Shown here in pieces: positions 39,024 through 49,574 of a DNA stretch of 64,000 nt (position 1 is the first letter of the stretch; each line of letters opens with the position of its first letter). The notes beneath the pieces were generated by a model. It made no database searches, was not told the DNA's origin, and was given only the letters and a program-made list of their open reading frames with translations. The stretch is taken from positions 110,246 through 174,245 of the forward strand of contig NW_005200670.1 in the NCBI RefSeq assembly GCF_000372725.1, in the 5' to 3' direction. Source of the DNA: Emiliania huxleyi CCMP1516 (Eukaryota; Haptophyta; Isochrysidales; Noelaerhabdaceae). The position numbers were made by a program, and so were the translations under genes.

Positions 39024-39839
39024 ATGGCCGAGCCCGTGAAGCACGTGGACGCATCCGGGCACGAACACACGCACGGCCCCACGTCTGCCAAGATCGTGGC
39101 GCTCGGCACCGTCACGGTGGGCGGCGCCACCTTCATGATCGACCGCGACGGGCAGATTGAGGCGGGCAAGGAGACTGAGTTTGGCGTGGAGCGGATCGCC
39201 GGCGCAGAGGTGGTGCCGAGCGGCGCGTGGCTGGCGAACCCGCCCGGCTCCAACGTCGAGAAGCTGTGCGACCCGGTGACGGGCGACGGCCACGAGCAGC
39301 ACTGGCACTTCAACGTCACGCCCCTCTACCCCGTCAAAAAGAGCAAGTTCGTGCTGCAGGCTGGCGGGGAGGAGGCTGTGGTCGACTTTTGCCCCGGCGC
39401 CGGCCCGTGCAACGACGGCATCATGTCCGTCTTTCCGGGCGTCGGCTTCCTCGAGCTTAAGCTGCACGGCGATGCGGGCGACCTCGAGCTGTGGCTGTAC
39501 GCCAGCGCGGGCAAGCAGACGTCGTGGCAAGCGCGCACCGGCAAGCCCTCCCCCTTTGACATCCCGAAGGAGACGGTCGTCAAGCTCACCTTCGCGAGCC
39601 ACGAGGGGAAGACGGTCGAGCTGCGCGTGCGGAACGGCGACCAGAACGAGGACGAGGACGGCACCCCAAACATGCGCGGCGGGCGCACCAACTACTTCAT
39701 CTTTCCGGGCGAGAGTGGGCAAGACCCGACGTGGCTGATGGGCGAGAAGTGGCGCGGCGTCGTCTCCGTCTCCTTTGAGGCCGATGGCAAGCCGCAGCAG
39801 AGCGACCCGTTTGTGCTCGTGCCACACGAGGCGCTCTGA
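39024..39839 (+). CDS. conserved-looking soluble protein of unknown function
   Basis: An intact, intronless 271-residue frame reads from an ATG preceded closely by repeat R6. The N-terminus is His-rich (HVDASGHEHTHG), followed by beta-strand-rich sequence: KIVALGTVTVGGATFMIDRD, HWHFNVTPLYPVKKSKFVLQ, VGFLELKLHGDAGDLELWLY, TVVKLTFASHEGKTVELRVR, GVVSVSFEADG. It has acidic loops (NGDQNEDEDG) and no signal peptide or helix-rich part. The two halves of alternating strands suggest a beta-sandwich, possibly metal-binding through the His cluster; this is inference. I do not recognise the family. Confidence 0.75.
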   Translation: MAEPVKHVDASGHEHTHGPTSAKIVALGTVTVGGATFMIDRDGQIEAGKETEFGVERIAGAEVVPSGAWLANPPGSNVEKLCDPVTGDGHEQHWHFNVTPLYPVKKSKFVLQAGGEEAVVDFCPGAGPCNDGIMSVFPGVGFLELKLHGDAGDLELWLYASAGKQTSWQARTGKPSPFDIPKETVVKLTFASHEGKTVELRVRNGDQNEDEDGTPNMRGGRTNYFIFPGESGQDPTWLMGEKWRGVVSVSFEADGKPQQSDPFVLVPHEAL

Positions 39840-40546
39840 GCATCATCGTTCCGGCACCGTCGTCCTTGGGTGCTGCGGAGGCGCGACGCCGGAGAGAGCC
39901 GGTGCCGAGGAAACGTCCAGGAAAGGGGCGGCCCGCACGCGGGCGAGTGGGTCGGCGAGCGGAGTGCGGGCGACGTGCTCCCGTGCGCACAGCGCGGCTC
40001 GCGTGTGGGTGGGCTGTCATCCTGTGCGCGATCAGAGAGCACACAGAGATCACGCAATGCACCGTCTGCGGGGCTGGGGGCTCTGAGGGACGGCGCTCAA
40101 AAGTCTGCCTCCTCTGCGCTCTAGTCTGGCGTCTGCGCGGAGAGTCGAGTTAGAGTATAGAGAGAGGGCGCACACTCACTTTGGTTTTCATGCGTAACTA
40201 ATCTATCGGCGACAGCCGAAACGGGAAAAACCGCCAGCTCAGGGCTCGCCTCGAGAGACGAGACAAAAAAAACCTCTCTCCACAGAGTCTCACACTCCTC
40301 CGCAAATCCAACATGCTCGCATTGCACACATGGTCTCTCGAGCCTAGGGAGCCTCTCTCCCAGTCCGACCCACGGGTCACTCACACTGTACACGCGGCCC
40401 TATCTCTGCGGCAAGAGGCGGGGCGCCGGAGGCGGAGCGGTGGTGGAGAGAAGGCGCCGCGCGGCCCGGATTTTAGAGTCGTAGGCGCTCCTCGCTCCCC
40501 GTCCGACGCAGCCGACGAGCGGTGGGCATAAATGGACAGAACTGTA

Positions 40547-41098
40547 TCATGACCGCACGCGATGCAGCCAGTGCGGTCGAGCCGGCGATCGGTTTGAGCG
40601 AGGACCCGGGGAGTGCTCAAAGGAGCGCGGCGGCGACTTCTCCACGCTGACGGCGAGCAGCAGAGTGAGAGACTCGCCCGAGCTCTGTCGACGCCGGAGG
40701 GGGATGGCGCCGCCGGAGGGCAGGGGGTGCACCCTCGAGGAGAAGGAGAGCCGCGAGGACCAGCCGTGGGACGAAGACGGCTTGCGGTAGAGAATGCTCG
40801 GCGAGGAGTGAGGCCGCGGCTCGCTGTGCCGTGCCGAGGAGGAGAGCGGGGATCGCACGTGAGGCGACCTCCGCTGCTGCGACAGCCTCGGCGAGCGGCG
40901 CGGCGAAGGGACGGATGGGCTTCTTGACAGCGGCGGCGGTGGCGAGCGGCCCTTTGAGATGCTGCTGCGCCCGAGCAAGCGGCCAAGCAGATGCTGCTGC
41001 GGCGGGGCTGGCGTAGCGAGAGGAGAAGCAGCGACGAAGCGAGGGAGCTTTGGCGCAGCCGGGCAGGTCATGCGTTTTGGGCCACCGATTGACGCCAC
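40547..41098 (-). CDS. possible Ser/Pro/Arg-rich protein
   Basis: A 183-residue frame is dominated by SP and RS pairs (SKGRSPPPPLSRSPSVPSPR, SPLSSSARHSEPRPHSSPS). Low-complexity SP/RS sequence of this kind occurs in splicing-related or cytoskeletal proteins but also arises by chance in GC-rich DNA. No domain is visible and the competing plus-strand frame is similar in length. Confidence 0.25.
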   Translation of the reverse strand: MASIGGPKRMTCPAAPKLPRFVAASPLATPAPPQQHLLGRLLGRSSISKGRSPPPPLSRSPSVPSPRRSPRLSQQRRSPHVRSPLSSSARHSEPRPHSSPSILYRKPSSSHGWSSRLSFSSRVHPLPSGGAIPLRRRQSSGESLTLLLAVSVEKSPPRSFEHSPGPRSNRSPARPHWLHRVRS

Positions 41099-43610
41099 CT
41101 GTAGGACCTATCTTCGAGAGTTCGAGCCGGCAGGCTTTTTCTTTTTTTTTTTGAGAGCGCCTTCGTTGTTAATAGTACAAACCCAATGGTCCTCTGCGAG
41201 CGGTCCGTCGTTGCGGTCGCACACACGCACACGCCACGCCGCACCGCGCGCCCGCCCACCGCCCCGCCCAGGCGGGAAAGAGATGAGGAGATGGGACAGC
41301 AAAGGAGGAAGCCCAAACACGTATGGGAGGGTTCAGTAATGCGCCACGCTGCCCGGCGTCTCTCACTTTCCGGGACAGCCCCGCCCTTGTGAGGCAGGAA
41401 AGTGACGGCTACCCCGTACGCCCTGCGGCCTGCTACTCCGACGCCGACCGCCCATTCTCCCCTCCTCATTCCCCCCTCGAATGCTCCGGACCCCGACAAG
41501 CCGCCCGACGTTGGGCCTCTGCCCCGCACGCTCCCGCCCCTCTGCCCCTCACACACACCCAGGCCCGACATGCACATACAAGACAAACCCGGCGTCCTGC
41601 TCTCAAAAGAAAAAGAAAAAAGGGAATGAGGAGACCAGCGGGGGAGACTCCCCGCCTATGCAAGCCCCAGAGAGGGGCCGCCATCGCCGAAGCTGTGCCA
41701 AAGCATAACTCCAAAACCCGCAGCGGCCCGGGGGGCCTTGGGGGCAGCCTGCCGGACCGCCGCTGCACGGGGCTAGGCACCAGAAGATGAGTGGAATTGA
41801 TGAATTGGGCCGGTGTCCGTGCCTCCCCTCTATACGTCAGAGTGGGACCTACGCCGCGCCGGGTAAGGGGCGCGCCCGGTCCTCGACGGAGCCGCGCGCC
41901 CCGAACGACCCAGGCGGCGAGTAGTCGTCCTCGAACCTTCGACATGTAGTTGCCCGTAGTTAGCGCCCGCCCGCCCCCCCCTCCGTCGCTTCGCAAAAGA
42001 AAAAACAAAATAAAAACAAGCAAAAGAGAAAGCGAAGCCAAAAACGATTGCGTAAACGGCGTCACAAAGCCCGCCGGATTTGATCGACAATCGTGAGATT
42101 GACCGCCGTCGACCAGAGAATGGCAGACGATGCGTCAGCTTGTGCGGCGCTCGCGCCGCGCAGGCTGGCCCATCGAGGGCACTCTCTGGCGCTGTCCGGG
42201 CCAAGCGCGGCGCCGCGCATGCTGCGTGCCACTCGCCGTGGCTTGCGGTGCAGCGCCACTGCAGCCTCGAAAACGTCGCGCACAGCACCAGCATGCTGCC
42301 CACCAGGCAGCAGAGTGCTGCACCGGCGTGCAGCGGACGCTGCGGCGCTGCGGCGTCGCCTCCCCGCCCTGTCCACGGAGCAGACGAGCGGCGGCACGGC
42401 CCTCCACCAGCTGCAGGAGTTGCGCACTTCCCAAAGGAAGCACAGGATGCTCCCGCAGTTTACGCAGCTTTGTGCAGCGCAGCGCACGGGCCACGCCACA
42501 CAAAGCCGACCCTCAGCCTGGCCAAGAGGCTGTCTGCGGAAGGCCTGGCAGCGCGTACGCGCCTCCTCCGCGGCCATGCCCTCCGCCCGGGCGAGCGAGG
42601 AGCGAGGACACAACCATTTCTGGAATCGTGTGTCCCCGCCCCCCCCTTTTCTTTTTCTTCTTTTGTGGACGCACTCAGGGACAGTGCGGACGGGACGCGG
42701 CTCGAGGGCGGCTCCCGCGGAGGCACGACTGGCATCCGTGGCGCGGGGCTCGTCTTCGAAAAGTCGGGCATGGCTCTACCCGCAACTCTCTCGCTGACAC
42801 GCGCACCCCGTCGACCTTACGATGGGCGCGCTGCGGTCGCCGGCCTCCCAAGTCATACGCCACGGCGTGCGATCTAGATTCAGCCCACGTGCCTCTGCTC
42901 GCATACACTCATACAATGAATTGACATCTCCCATGAGTGCGAGTTAGGGCTAGCAGTAGGCAGCTAGCCTTGCGGGGAGAGCGTCCATAGACACCTCACA
43001 TGACCCCACACACGGTCTCGCCCATGCCTCGTGCCTTGTCTAGGGTACCATACTTCCGGGCCGGTGTGCGGGGAGCGAACCTTAACGACCGCCCAGAAGC
43101 TTTCTGAGCGAACCAATCGGGCCAGGATCATCAGCATAATTATGTCCCCTCCACAACATCGCGGGCGTTTGAGCGGTATTTGAGGAGCACCATGAAGTTC
43201 GGCCGGGTGGTGCAGACCCCCCCCGAAGCAGCAGAGAGGCTCCGTGAGCCTTCGGAGGCTATCGTGGGGTCGAGCCGGCAGTAGCCGTGACATGTGGTTC
43301 CACCACCCCTCGTAGGCTTTGCCTCTGACCGCCACCGTTCCCAGGCTGCCTAATTGGATGGAAAGGAAGGCTCGGCGAGCGTATAGAAGCGTGCTCGACC
43401 TCGTCGTGGCAACCTGTACGGCAGCGCTGGTAGGCGCGATGAGCGTCGTGCCACCTGACCCGAGACGGGTCGCAGGCGTCGTACCGAGCGCGTCGAGACC
43501 GTGTCCTGATGTGATCTGCACGGGTGAGTCACGTCGGCGTCAAAGGAGCGACGTGCGACCTGTCAGAGCTTGATCTCCAATCTCAGCGGCGTCGAGTCGT
43601 CTCCGGCGGC

Positions 43611-43757
43611 GACAATTTTGTCCCTCCCCAGGACGCACAGAAGCAGCTGCGACCCCGCCGAGTGGACGGGGGCACTCTGCGCCACCTGCCGAGTGCCCCC
43701 GTCCACTTGGCGGGGTCGCAGCTGCCTCTGGAAGGCACCGAGAGGGACAAAATGGCG
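43611..43757. repeat. long foldback hairpin (MITE-like or small-RNA precursor-like)
   Basis: Arms 43643-43677 and 43691-43725 are reverse complements over 35 bp with one mismatch, separated by a 13-nt loop. Pairing continues imperfectly outward to an outer pair CATTTTGTCCCT/AGGGACAAAATG. No coding sequence is inside. It is either a tiny foldback transposon or a transcribed hairpin. Confidence 0.8.
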
Positions 43758-44477
43758 CAAATGGTCAAATCAAGGTTTTGTAACGCGAGCTGTGCCACAG
43801 TGAAATGGCACTAGCCATAGAGCCGTAGAGCTACGTCAGTAGAGGGACGAGGGCGGGGCGGCGCTTGGCGCGGGGCTTCGCTCGGCGGCGGGCGCCACAT
43901 TCGTTTATAGGTGCACATAATAAAATATGTATTAGTAGGGACGGCTCGATTGGACGGAGGGTGGACGCGTCCAAAGGGGGGCCGTTAAGGGGGGGACGGC
44001 TCGTCTTGGTCATAAAAAACGGCGGTTCTGGATTTTGCATCTCGGCTGCATCCAATGGCGTAGAATGGGCGGCCTCGGATCACGATCACGTCGGCGAGGA
44101 CAGCGACGGCGTCGTTGGTGGAGCGCAGGGGCGAGGGCGTCGACCGACGCGGTAGGTCACGGAATAGACATATATATCCTTTATCCTCTCTCGGACGCCT
44201 CGGCTCGCGACTCCACACATGTTCGGGCGGCGCGGCCTCTTCGCCGACACCAAGTTCGACGGAAGGACGGTGATCGGTGTGAGTGAGTGACAGGTGACAC
44301 CCGCACTCTTTTTGTTTCCATGACTTTTCCTATGTGGCGGCGCAGCCCGTCTTCCGACGCTCGCGGCTACCTACCGGATCTAGCGGGGGGCGCAACAACC
44401 GACAACCCGCGTGTACTAGAGAGGGCTTGAGAGAGGGACGGGGAAGTGTAGGCATCCCACCTCTTGCCCACACGCCG

Positions 44478-45234
44478 TCACTCCGGCTCTCCCGTCAGCG
44501 CCCGGTTGAGCTCCTCCCGCGCCTCGAGCTCGCGCAGCCGGTAGCCGGTGACGAGCTGCCAGACTAGCAGCTCGCGCAGCTTGACGCCTGTGATCAGCAA
44601 TGGCGGGACCCGTGGTGGAGTAGCGATCAATAATAAGGCGAGCGGCTCGCGCGGCGGCGTGGCGCGCCCGGCGTCTCCATGAAGGTGTCGCCGCCGACGT
44701 CCGCCTCGCGCAAGATCGACTCGATGAGGAGCCGCATCGCATCGAGCACCTGAAGGGCGCGGAGAACGGACTGCAGTCGAGCAGTCGCACCGTAGCCAGC
44801 AACAGTCATGATCGCATCGGTCTTGGTAGGAGGAGGAGAAGCAGGAGTAGAATGATGACGATGATGACGAGGCAGGACTACACCAGTACTAGCCGCATCG
44901 CACCGCGCGCCTCCTGCGAGATTGACGACGTCAGCGACTGCAGGTTGTCGCGGCCTACAGGAAGGCTCCTGGAAGGTTCCGGGCAGGCCCCTAGAAGGTC
45001 AGCGACTGCAGCTTGTCTCGGCCGAGCGACTGGATGTACGCGAGCAGCCCGCCCCCCTGAGGGACAAGGGGAAGGGAAGGGGAAGGGAAGGTGAGGTAAA
45101 CTTCTCCACACACACGAGGTGGTGGGGCAAGGGCCACGCTAGCCCCTCGCGACTTCTCGTCTAGAAGACAGGAGCCGGCACGGCATTGAAAGTGCACGGC
45201 CCGGTGCGCGTGGGTGAGCTGTGTGTGTGCGTGC

Positions 45235-45277
<43 letters not shown>

Positions 45278-46486
45278 CGTGTGTGCGTACGTGCGTGCGG
45301 GTGCGTGCGCGCGCGTGTGTGTGTGTGTGTTATGTGTGTGTGTCCGGGCGTCTCGCATGAATTAACTAGTTAGTTCGTTAATTGGTTCATTCATATGACC
45401 TGCGCCTCGCGCGTCGTCTCGCATGAATTAGAATTAATTCGTTCATTCATTAGTTCATTAAGTACCTGCGCCTCGCGCGTCGTCTCGCGCGTCCGCATCA
45501 GCTCGCCCCGCATCGCCTCGACCTACGGTAGCGAGATGTCGCCGAGATACAGCCGAGCTGTCGCCGAGATACAGCCGAGCTGTCGCCGAGATGTCGCCGA
45601 GATGTCGCCGAGATGTCGCCGAGATGTCGCCGAGATGTCGCCGAGATGTCGCCGAGAGACCTCGGAGCGCAGCTCGCTCATGTACGCTGCCGCCTCCACC
45701 TCCACCTCCGTCCCCTCACCGAGCTTCACCTTGGACACGTCTCGGGCGTGTCTCGGACATGTCTCGGAAGTGACTCGGAGGTGTCTCGGACATGTCTCGG
45801 AAGTGACTCGGAGGTGTCTCGGGCGTGTCTCGGGCGTGTCTCGGGCGTGTCTTGGAGGGGTCATGGACGTGTCACGGAGGTGTCTCAGAGGTGTCTCAGA
45901 GGTGTCTCAGAGGTGTCTCAGAGGTGTCTCAGAGGTGTCTCAGAGAGGCGTCTCAGAGAGGTGTCTCAGAGGTGTCTCAGAGAGGTGTCTCAGAGAGGTG
46001 TCTCAGAGAGGTGTCTCAGAGAGGTGGAGAGAGGTGTCTCAGAGGAAGAGGTAGGTGTCTCAGAGAGGTGTCTCAGAGGTGTCTCAGAGGTGTCTCAGAG
46101 GTGTCTCAGAGGTGTCTCAAGAGGTAGGTGTCTTGGGAGTCTCCCCTCGCCCAGAGTCACCTTGATGAGGCCAGACACCTCCGGAAGCGCCGCGCCCGCC
46201 TCGTCCACCGGCGGTAGCACCGCTGAGTCACCTGGAGACAGATAGAAAAGGAAGGTGAAGGACAGCCAGGGGCTTGGACTGGGCACACACGGACGCGAGA
46301 CAAAGGGGTGACAGCGACACACAGAGACACACACTCACAAGACACTCAACGAGCTGGGCTGCCACACCCGCCGCGCCGCCGCCACCCCTCGACGATCGGT
46401 AGAGATAGAGAGGTGAAGAGCAGCCAGAGGCTCGGGGCTGGACACATGCGCGGTGTGCGGTGGACGCGAGGCAGGAGATGGCGGCC

Positions 46487-46563
<77 letters not shown>

Positions 46564-47046
46564 GTCGCCTCCGTCCCGCTGCAGCGACTCGACCAGCGAG
46601 CGGCGGTACTCTGCGTTTCGGAACATGTAACCGGTCAGCTGCATCGAGTACATGAGAGAGGCGACGTTCTGGCCGGTGGAGGCGACGGAGGTGTCGTAGA
46701 GCTGCGGCGGCAGATTGCCCAGCAGCGAGACCACCGTCGAGCGCACCGCCTGCTGCACCTCGGGCGGAGCCGTCTCGGCGAAGCTTCCGATGAGCTCCGG
46801 CGCCGAGATGTTTGTCACAGCGTCGTAGAAGCGGTTCGACGGCCGCGAGAGCTCGCTGCCCGTCAGCGCCTCCTCCCATGCGTCGGCGGCGGCGCCACCC
46901 TCCTCGCCCTCGCCGCCGCCGCCGCGGCTCATGCGCTCAAAGAGGCCGGCGCGCAGTGGCGGCGCCCGCATTGTACGGCACGCCAACGGTGGCCGGGCGA
47001 CGAGAACGTAGGTCAGTGCGAGCGCGCTCGCGACGTGGTGTGGCAT
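44478..47046 (-). CDS. DUF760-family protein, putative plastid protein
   Basis: Eight exons (46569-47046, 46161-46231, 45661-45729, 45466-45522, 45023-45056, 44911-44954, 44668-44749, 44478-44587) close exactly in frame to 314 residues. Signature segments are FYDAVTNISAPELIGSF, STVVSLLGNLPPQLYDTSVA, LMYSMQLTGYMFRNAEYRRS, LLAYIQSLGRDNLQSLTSSI, SQEVLDAMRLLIESILRE and LRELLVWQLVTGYRLRELEA, as in the DUF760 proteins of plants and algae. The N-terminus (MPHHVASALALTYVLVARPP then Arg-rich) fits a bipartite plastid leader. Five introns are GC-AG; the rest are GT-AG. Introns hold a CA repeat, GAGAC and GAGATGTCG arrays and one family A element. Biochemical function is unknown for the family. Confidence 0.88.
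45075..45235 (-). mobile_element. introner-like element family A, copy 2 (in DUF760 intron 4)
   Basis: It shares the body with 31.6 and 56.1 kb: CACCACCTCGTGTGTGTGGA, CTAGCGTGGCCCTTGCCC and CAATGCCGTGCCGGCTCC on the gene strand, followed by CCTTCCCTTCCCC up to the CCTCAG acceptor. It has the same orientation relative to the host gene as the other two copies. Confidence 0.75.
45237..45342. repeat. GT/GTGC microsatellite in DUF760 intron
   Basis: About 100 bp of GT and GTGC repeats. They abut the family A element, which itself starts with CAC-rich sequence on the gene strand. Confidence 0.9.
45533..46135 (-). repeat. DUF760 introns filled with GAGATGTCG and GTCTCAGAGG arrays
   Basis: Intron 45523-45660 is an 11-mer array around CGAGATGTCGC (plus strand). 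Intron 45730-46160 is an array of GTGTCTCAGAG and GTGTCTCGGAC units. The second intron begins GTGACTCTGGGCGAGGGGA, echoed by GTGAAGCTCGGTGAGGGGA at the next exon. Confidence 0.85.
46489..46562. repeat. CA microsatellite at the first DUF760 intron
   Basis: About 37 CA units. On the gene strand the TG run starts within ten bases of the donor. Confidence 0.95.
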
Positions 47047-47291
47047 GGCAAAGGGTAAGACGATGGCCAGCGTGGCGCGTGGGAACGAGCTGCCCCAAAG
47101 CGCGGAGCTCCGCTGCGAGCTCTAGCTGCCCCAAAGCGCGGGGAACGAGCTGTGCTCGCGGCACTAGGACCTTGAAGAATTCTTAAGACAAGCCTCTCTC
47201 ACAGCACACTGGCACGAAGAAAACGCGAGGCGCTTGCTTTTTTGTTTTTTGAGACTGTGTTTCGCCTTCCCATCAATCAATCAATCAGACT

Positions 47292-47645
47292 TTGGGTGGC
47301 GTTGCACCGCCCACCAAGCAGTTTCTCCACGTGTTCGCCAAGGAGGCGGCGGGCAGCAAGACGGACCGGACGGAGTACGGGGCGGCGTCGGCGAGCGCCT
47401 CCTCCTTCGTCGTCCACCACACGCAGCAGATCTCCATGGCGGCGGTGGCGGGCGACGCCGAGAACATCAACAAGCAGGCGCGCAATGGGCGTAAAGACTG
47501 GCTCAACTCCTCAGCGGACAGCGCGTGCCAATTGGGTCAAGAACAAGCAAGTGGCAAACGGCTTCTTACGCTCGGCCCCAGTGGGGGGTGCCCGCGCCGC
47601 CTAGCTCTGCGGACGGCCCCCCCCACCCTTCATGTAATCATGTAG
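47292..47645 (+). CDS. partial hypothetical protein
   Basis: A frame reading GGVAPPTKQFLHVFAKEAAG, SKTDRTEYGAASASASSFVV, HHTQQISMAAVAGDAENINK looks coding up to about 47510, then degrades into GC-rich sequence. There is no start context and no recognised domain. It is likely an exon or gene fragment. Confidence 0.3.
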   Translation: MGGVAPPTKQFLHVFAKEAAGSKTDRTEYGAASASASSFVVHHTQQISMAAVAGDAENINKQARNGRKDWLNSSADSACQLGQEQASGKRLLTLGPSGGCPRRLALRTAPPTLHVIM

Positions 47646-47825
47646 TCCCTTCAATCCTCGAGGGTTGCTCCTTCCTGACTCTGGCCTTTTCAGTTTTCTG
47701 GGTCACGTAGCCACACCTCGCCTCCTTGGTGCGAGTGGCTGCCAGTTCGACTCTGGGGAGGATCGAACCATCAACACAAGCTCTCTCGCACAGGAAAGAA
47801 TTTCAACACGAACTCACACGACACT

Positions 47826-47905
47826 GGGCACGGGACTGGCGCGCACTGGCACTAACACAGGTACACCACAGGAGCCGCCTAAGCGACTCCCGCGAGGACG
47901 AACAG
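47826..47905 (+). repeat. dispersed repeat R6, copy 2
   Basis: The block GGGCACGGGACTGGCGCGCA to GAGCCGCCTAAGCGACTCC matches 57234-57300, and is again followed by GAAAAGAAATC. Confidence 0.75.
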
Positions 47906-47981
47906 AAAAGAAATCTTGCACTGGGACGGGCTCCCGAAGTGCTCCAAAAATTGGTCGCATAGCAGTAACACCTCTAGCATG

Positions 47982-48860
47982 CTAGCACGGGTCCAGCCTC
48001 GTGCACTCCTCCCCTTCCTGAAGGGCCGCGAGCACTGCATCGGCGTCGACCCGTAAGGGCAGCGTCCGCTCGACCGAGCCTCGCCGCTCCCGTTCACCCA
48101 GCAGCCACAGCTTCATCGTCGCTGCCCTCCCGCCCGACGATGCCGGTGGCGGCCCGTGCGACAGGTCGGCCGGCCGCCACTGCGCGCGCGGGGCGGCGCG
48201 GTAGATCGAGGCGGCGTCTACGCCGGCGGCAGGCTCGTCCGGCTGCACTTCGTGCGGCGGCGCCTCCGCTTCTGGCCAGCAGTTGAAGAGCACCACCGAG
48301 CGGCCAAAGTCCTCCGGAGGGCCGGACTGAGAGATGACAAACGGCGCTAGCCAGACGTCAGCGGGGCGAGGGACAGCGTGTTGCAGCGAGCCGTCGAATC
48401 GGAGTACGCGGCCCGCGACGGCGGGCACCACTGTCATCGCGCCTGCGAACCGCGGCGGGCGACCGTCTTCGCCACGGCCCGCCTCCCACACGCACGTCGG
48501 GCCTCGCACTCGGCTCCCCACGTCGAGGTAGAGCACGTGAGCGTGCCGCGGGTAGCGCAGAGGGCCTCCTCCTGCGGCCAGCGCCTCGTCGACGTCCGCG
48601 TGGGCCTCGATGTGCTTCCACTCCTGCCGAGACCAGTACTCGACGTGCGGAGAATCGTCGTCGACCTCGGAAAGAAAGGACTCGAACGCGTGCTCGAGCG
48701 CCGTGCGCGGCCCGACTGAGCGCGTGTAGAGAGCATGGCCCAGGCCGCGCGCGTTGGCCGCCACATTCAGCGCCTCGCACGTCGGCGGCGCAAACACGCC
48801 GTCAAAGACCTGGATAGCGTGGCCTGACGCGAAAACGACGAGAGACAGCACGAGTTTCAT
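47982..48860 (-). CDS. secreted 2-oxoglutarate/Fe(II) oxygenase-like protein
   Basis: An intronless 292-residue protein starts with a clear signal peptide (MKLVLSLVVFASGHA). Segments EWKHIEAHADVDEALAAG, RYPRHAHVLYLDVG, RFAGAMTVVPAVAGRVLRFD, GSLQHAVPRP and FGRSVVLFNCWPE fit the order of a double-stranded beta-helix dioxygenase: an H-x-D pair (HAD), a distal His (QHAV) and an Arg (GRSV) that would bind 2-oxoglutarate. Such enzymes hydroxylate proteins or small molecules. The lumenal or extracellular location recalls prolyl hydroxylases, but substrate is unknown. The assignment rests on motif order only. A 17-bp perfect hairpin lies 50-110 bp upstream of the start. Confidence 0.6.
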   Translation of the reverse strand: MKLVLSLVVFASGHAIQVFDGVFAPPTCEALNVAANARGLGHALYTRSVGPRTALEHAFESFLSEVDDDSPHVEYWSRQEWKHIEAHADVDEALAAGGGPLRYPRHAHVLYLDVGSRVRGPTCVWEAGRGEDGRPPRFAGAMTVVPAVAGRVLRFDGSLQHAVPRPADVWLAPFVISQSGPPEDFGRSVVLFNCWPEAEAPPHEVQPDEPAAGVDAASIYRAAPRAQWRPADLSHGPPPASSGGRAATMKLWLLGERERRGSVERTLPLRVDADAVLAALQEGEECTRLDPC

Positions 48861-48907
48861 GATCTGACAGCTGGGTTCGGACTTTTTTGGGGTATGGCCT
48901 TGTGAAG

Positions 48908-48969
48908 CCCCGAGTTCATTTTATATTATGGCCTTGTGCGTATGTGTGTTTTATAAAATGAACTCGGGG
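48908..48969. promoter_or_regulatory. perfect 17-bp inverted repeat upstream of the oxygenase-like gene
   Basis: CCCCGAGTTCATTTTAT at 48908-48924 is the exact reverse complement of 48953-48969, with a 28-nt spacer. A direct repeat TATGGCCTTGTG (48893, 48927) overlaps it. It may be a regulatory hairpin or a small foldback element. Confidence 0.5.
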
Positions 48970-49574
48970 GCACGGGACGTGTGTGTGTGTTGCGTTTGTT
49001 TCATAACATAGAAGGCTAAGCTCACGCCAAGGGGCGCAGCGCCGACAATCACGGCGGTGATTGCGGCGCAGGTGGGGGGACGGGAAGTCCGTCGGCGTTG
49101 CCGCGCTCGTGCGGCAATAGCCGGGTGGAGGGGGGAGCGTGCCGGACGGGGCGTCGTCGCGCCGTCCGATGGTCTGCTGCCCCGCGCAGCAACCGTCGGG
49201 CGACGACCCGGGGGCCAAAAAACCGGCGACGACGGCGCTCTGGATGGGGCGTGACCTCCTGCCTCCAACCTCCTTCCTTTTTTGAGCAGGTGTGCCGCCG
49301 CGCGAGCGTCGCTCCGAGATCGCCCGAGATAGCGCGGCGCGGCCCCGAGATCGCCCGATATTGCGCGAGATCGCCCGAGATCGCGCGGCGCGGCCCGAGG
49401 CGAGGCGGATGGGTTGGGAGCGGGGGGGCACCAGGGGGGCACAAGTGCTCAGTGCGGTAGATCGGTCAGTCGAGGCGCGTGAGCCGGACTTGTGGGCCGG
49501 ACCACCCAAGTCCTTTATCTGCGTTGTTGAGCCAGGACTCAACATACTCGGTCTGTTGCCGTCCCAAACTGTCA

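Larger units (their letters stand above)
39840..44477. other. long gene-poor stretch
   Basis: Apart from the weak frame at 40547-41098 and the hairpin at 43611-43757 I find nothing firm. A T10-type run lies at 41144, GA/AG-rich and CT-rich strings lie around 41276 and 42650, and minus-strand frames at 42062-42613 and 42964-43521 (HMSRLLPARPHDSLRR) lack motifs. The latter could be an old retroelement piece. Confidence 0.45.

Noticed and set aside
41820-41960. Possible rRNA or structured RNA from its GC-rich palindromic look
   Set aside because: No conserved rRNA or tRNA motif was found; it is ordinary GC-rich spacer.
42062-42613. A 183-codon minus-strand frame
   Set aside because: Several overlapping frames of similar length exist on both strands, with no motif, start context or splice support.
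46489-46562. The CA run as part of a coding frame (poly Cys-Val or His-Thr)
   Set aside because: It lies in the first intron of the DUF760 gene by frame closure.
47730-47760. tRNA B-box-like string AGTTCGACTCTGG
   Set aside because: No A box, acceptor stem or T-arm pairing could be laid out around it.
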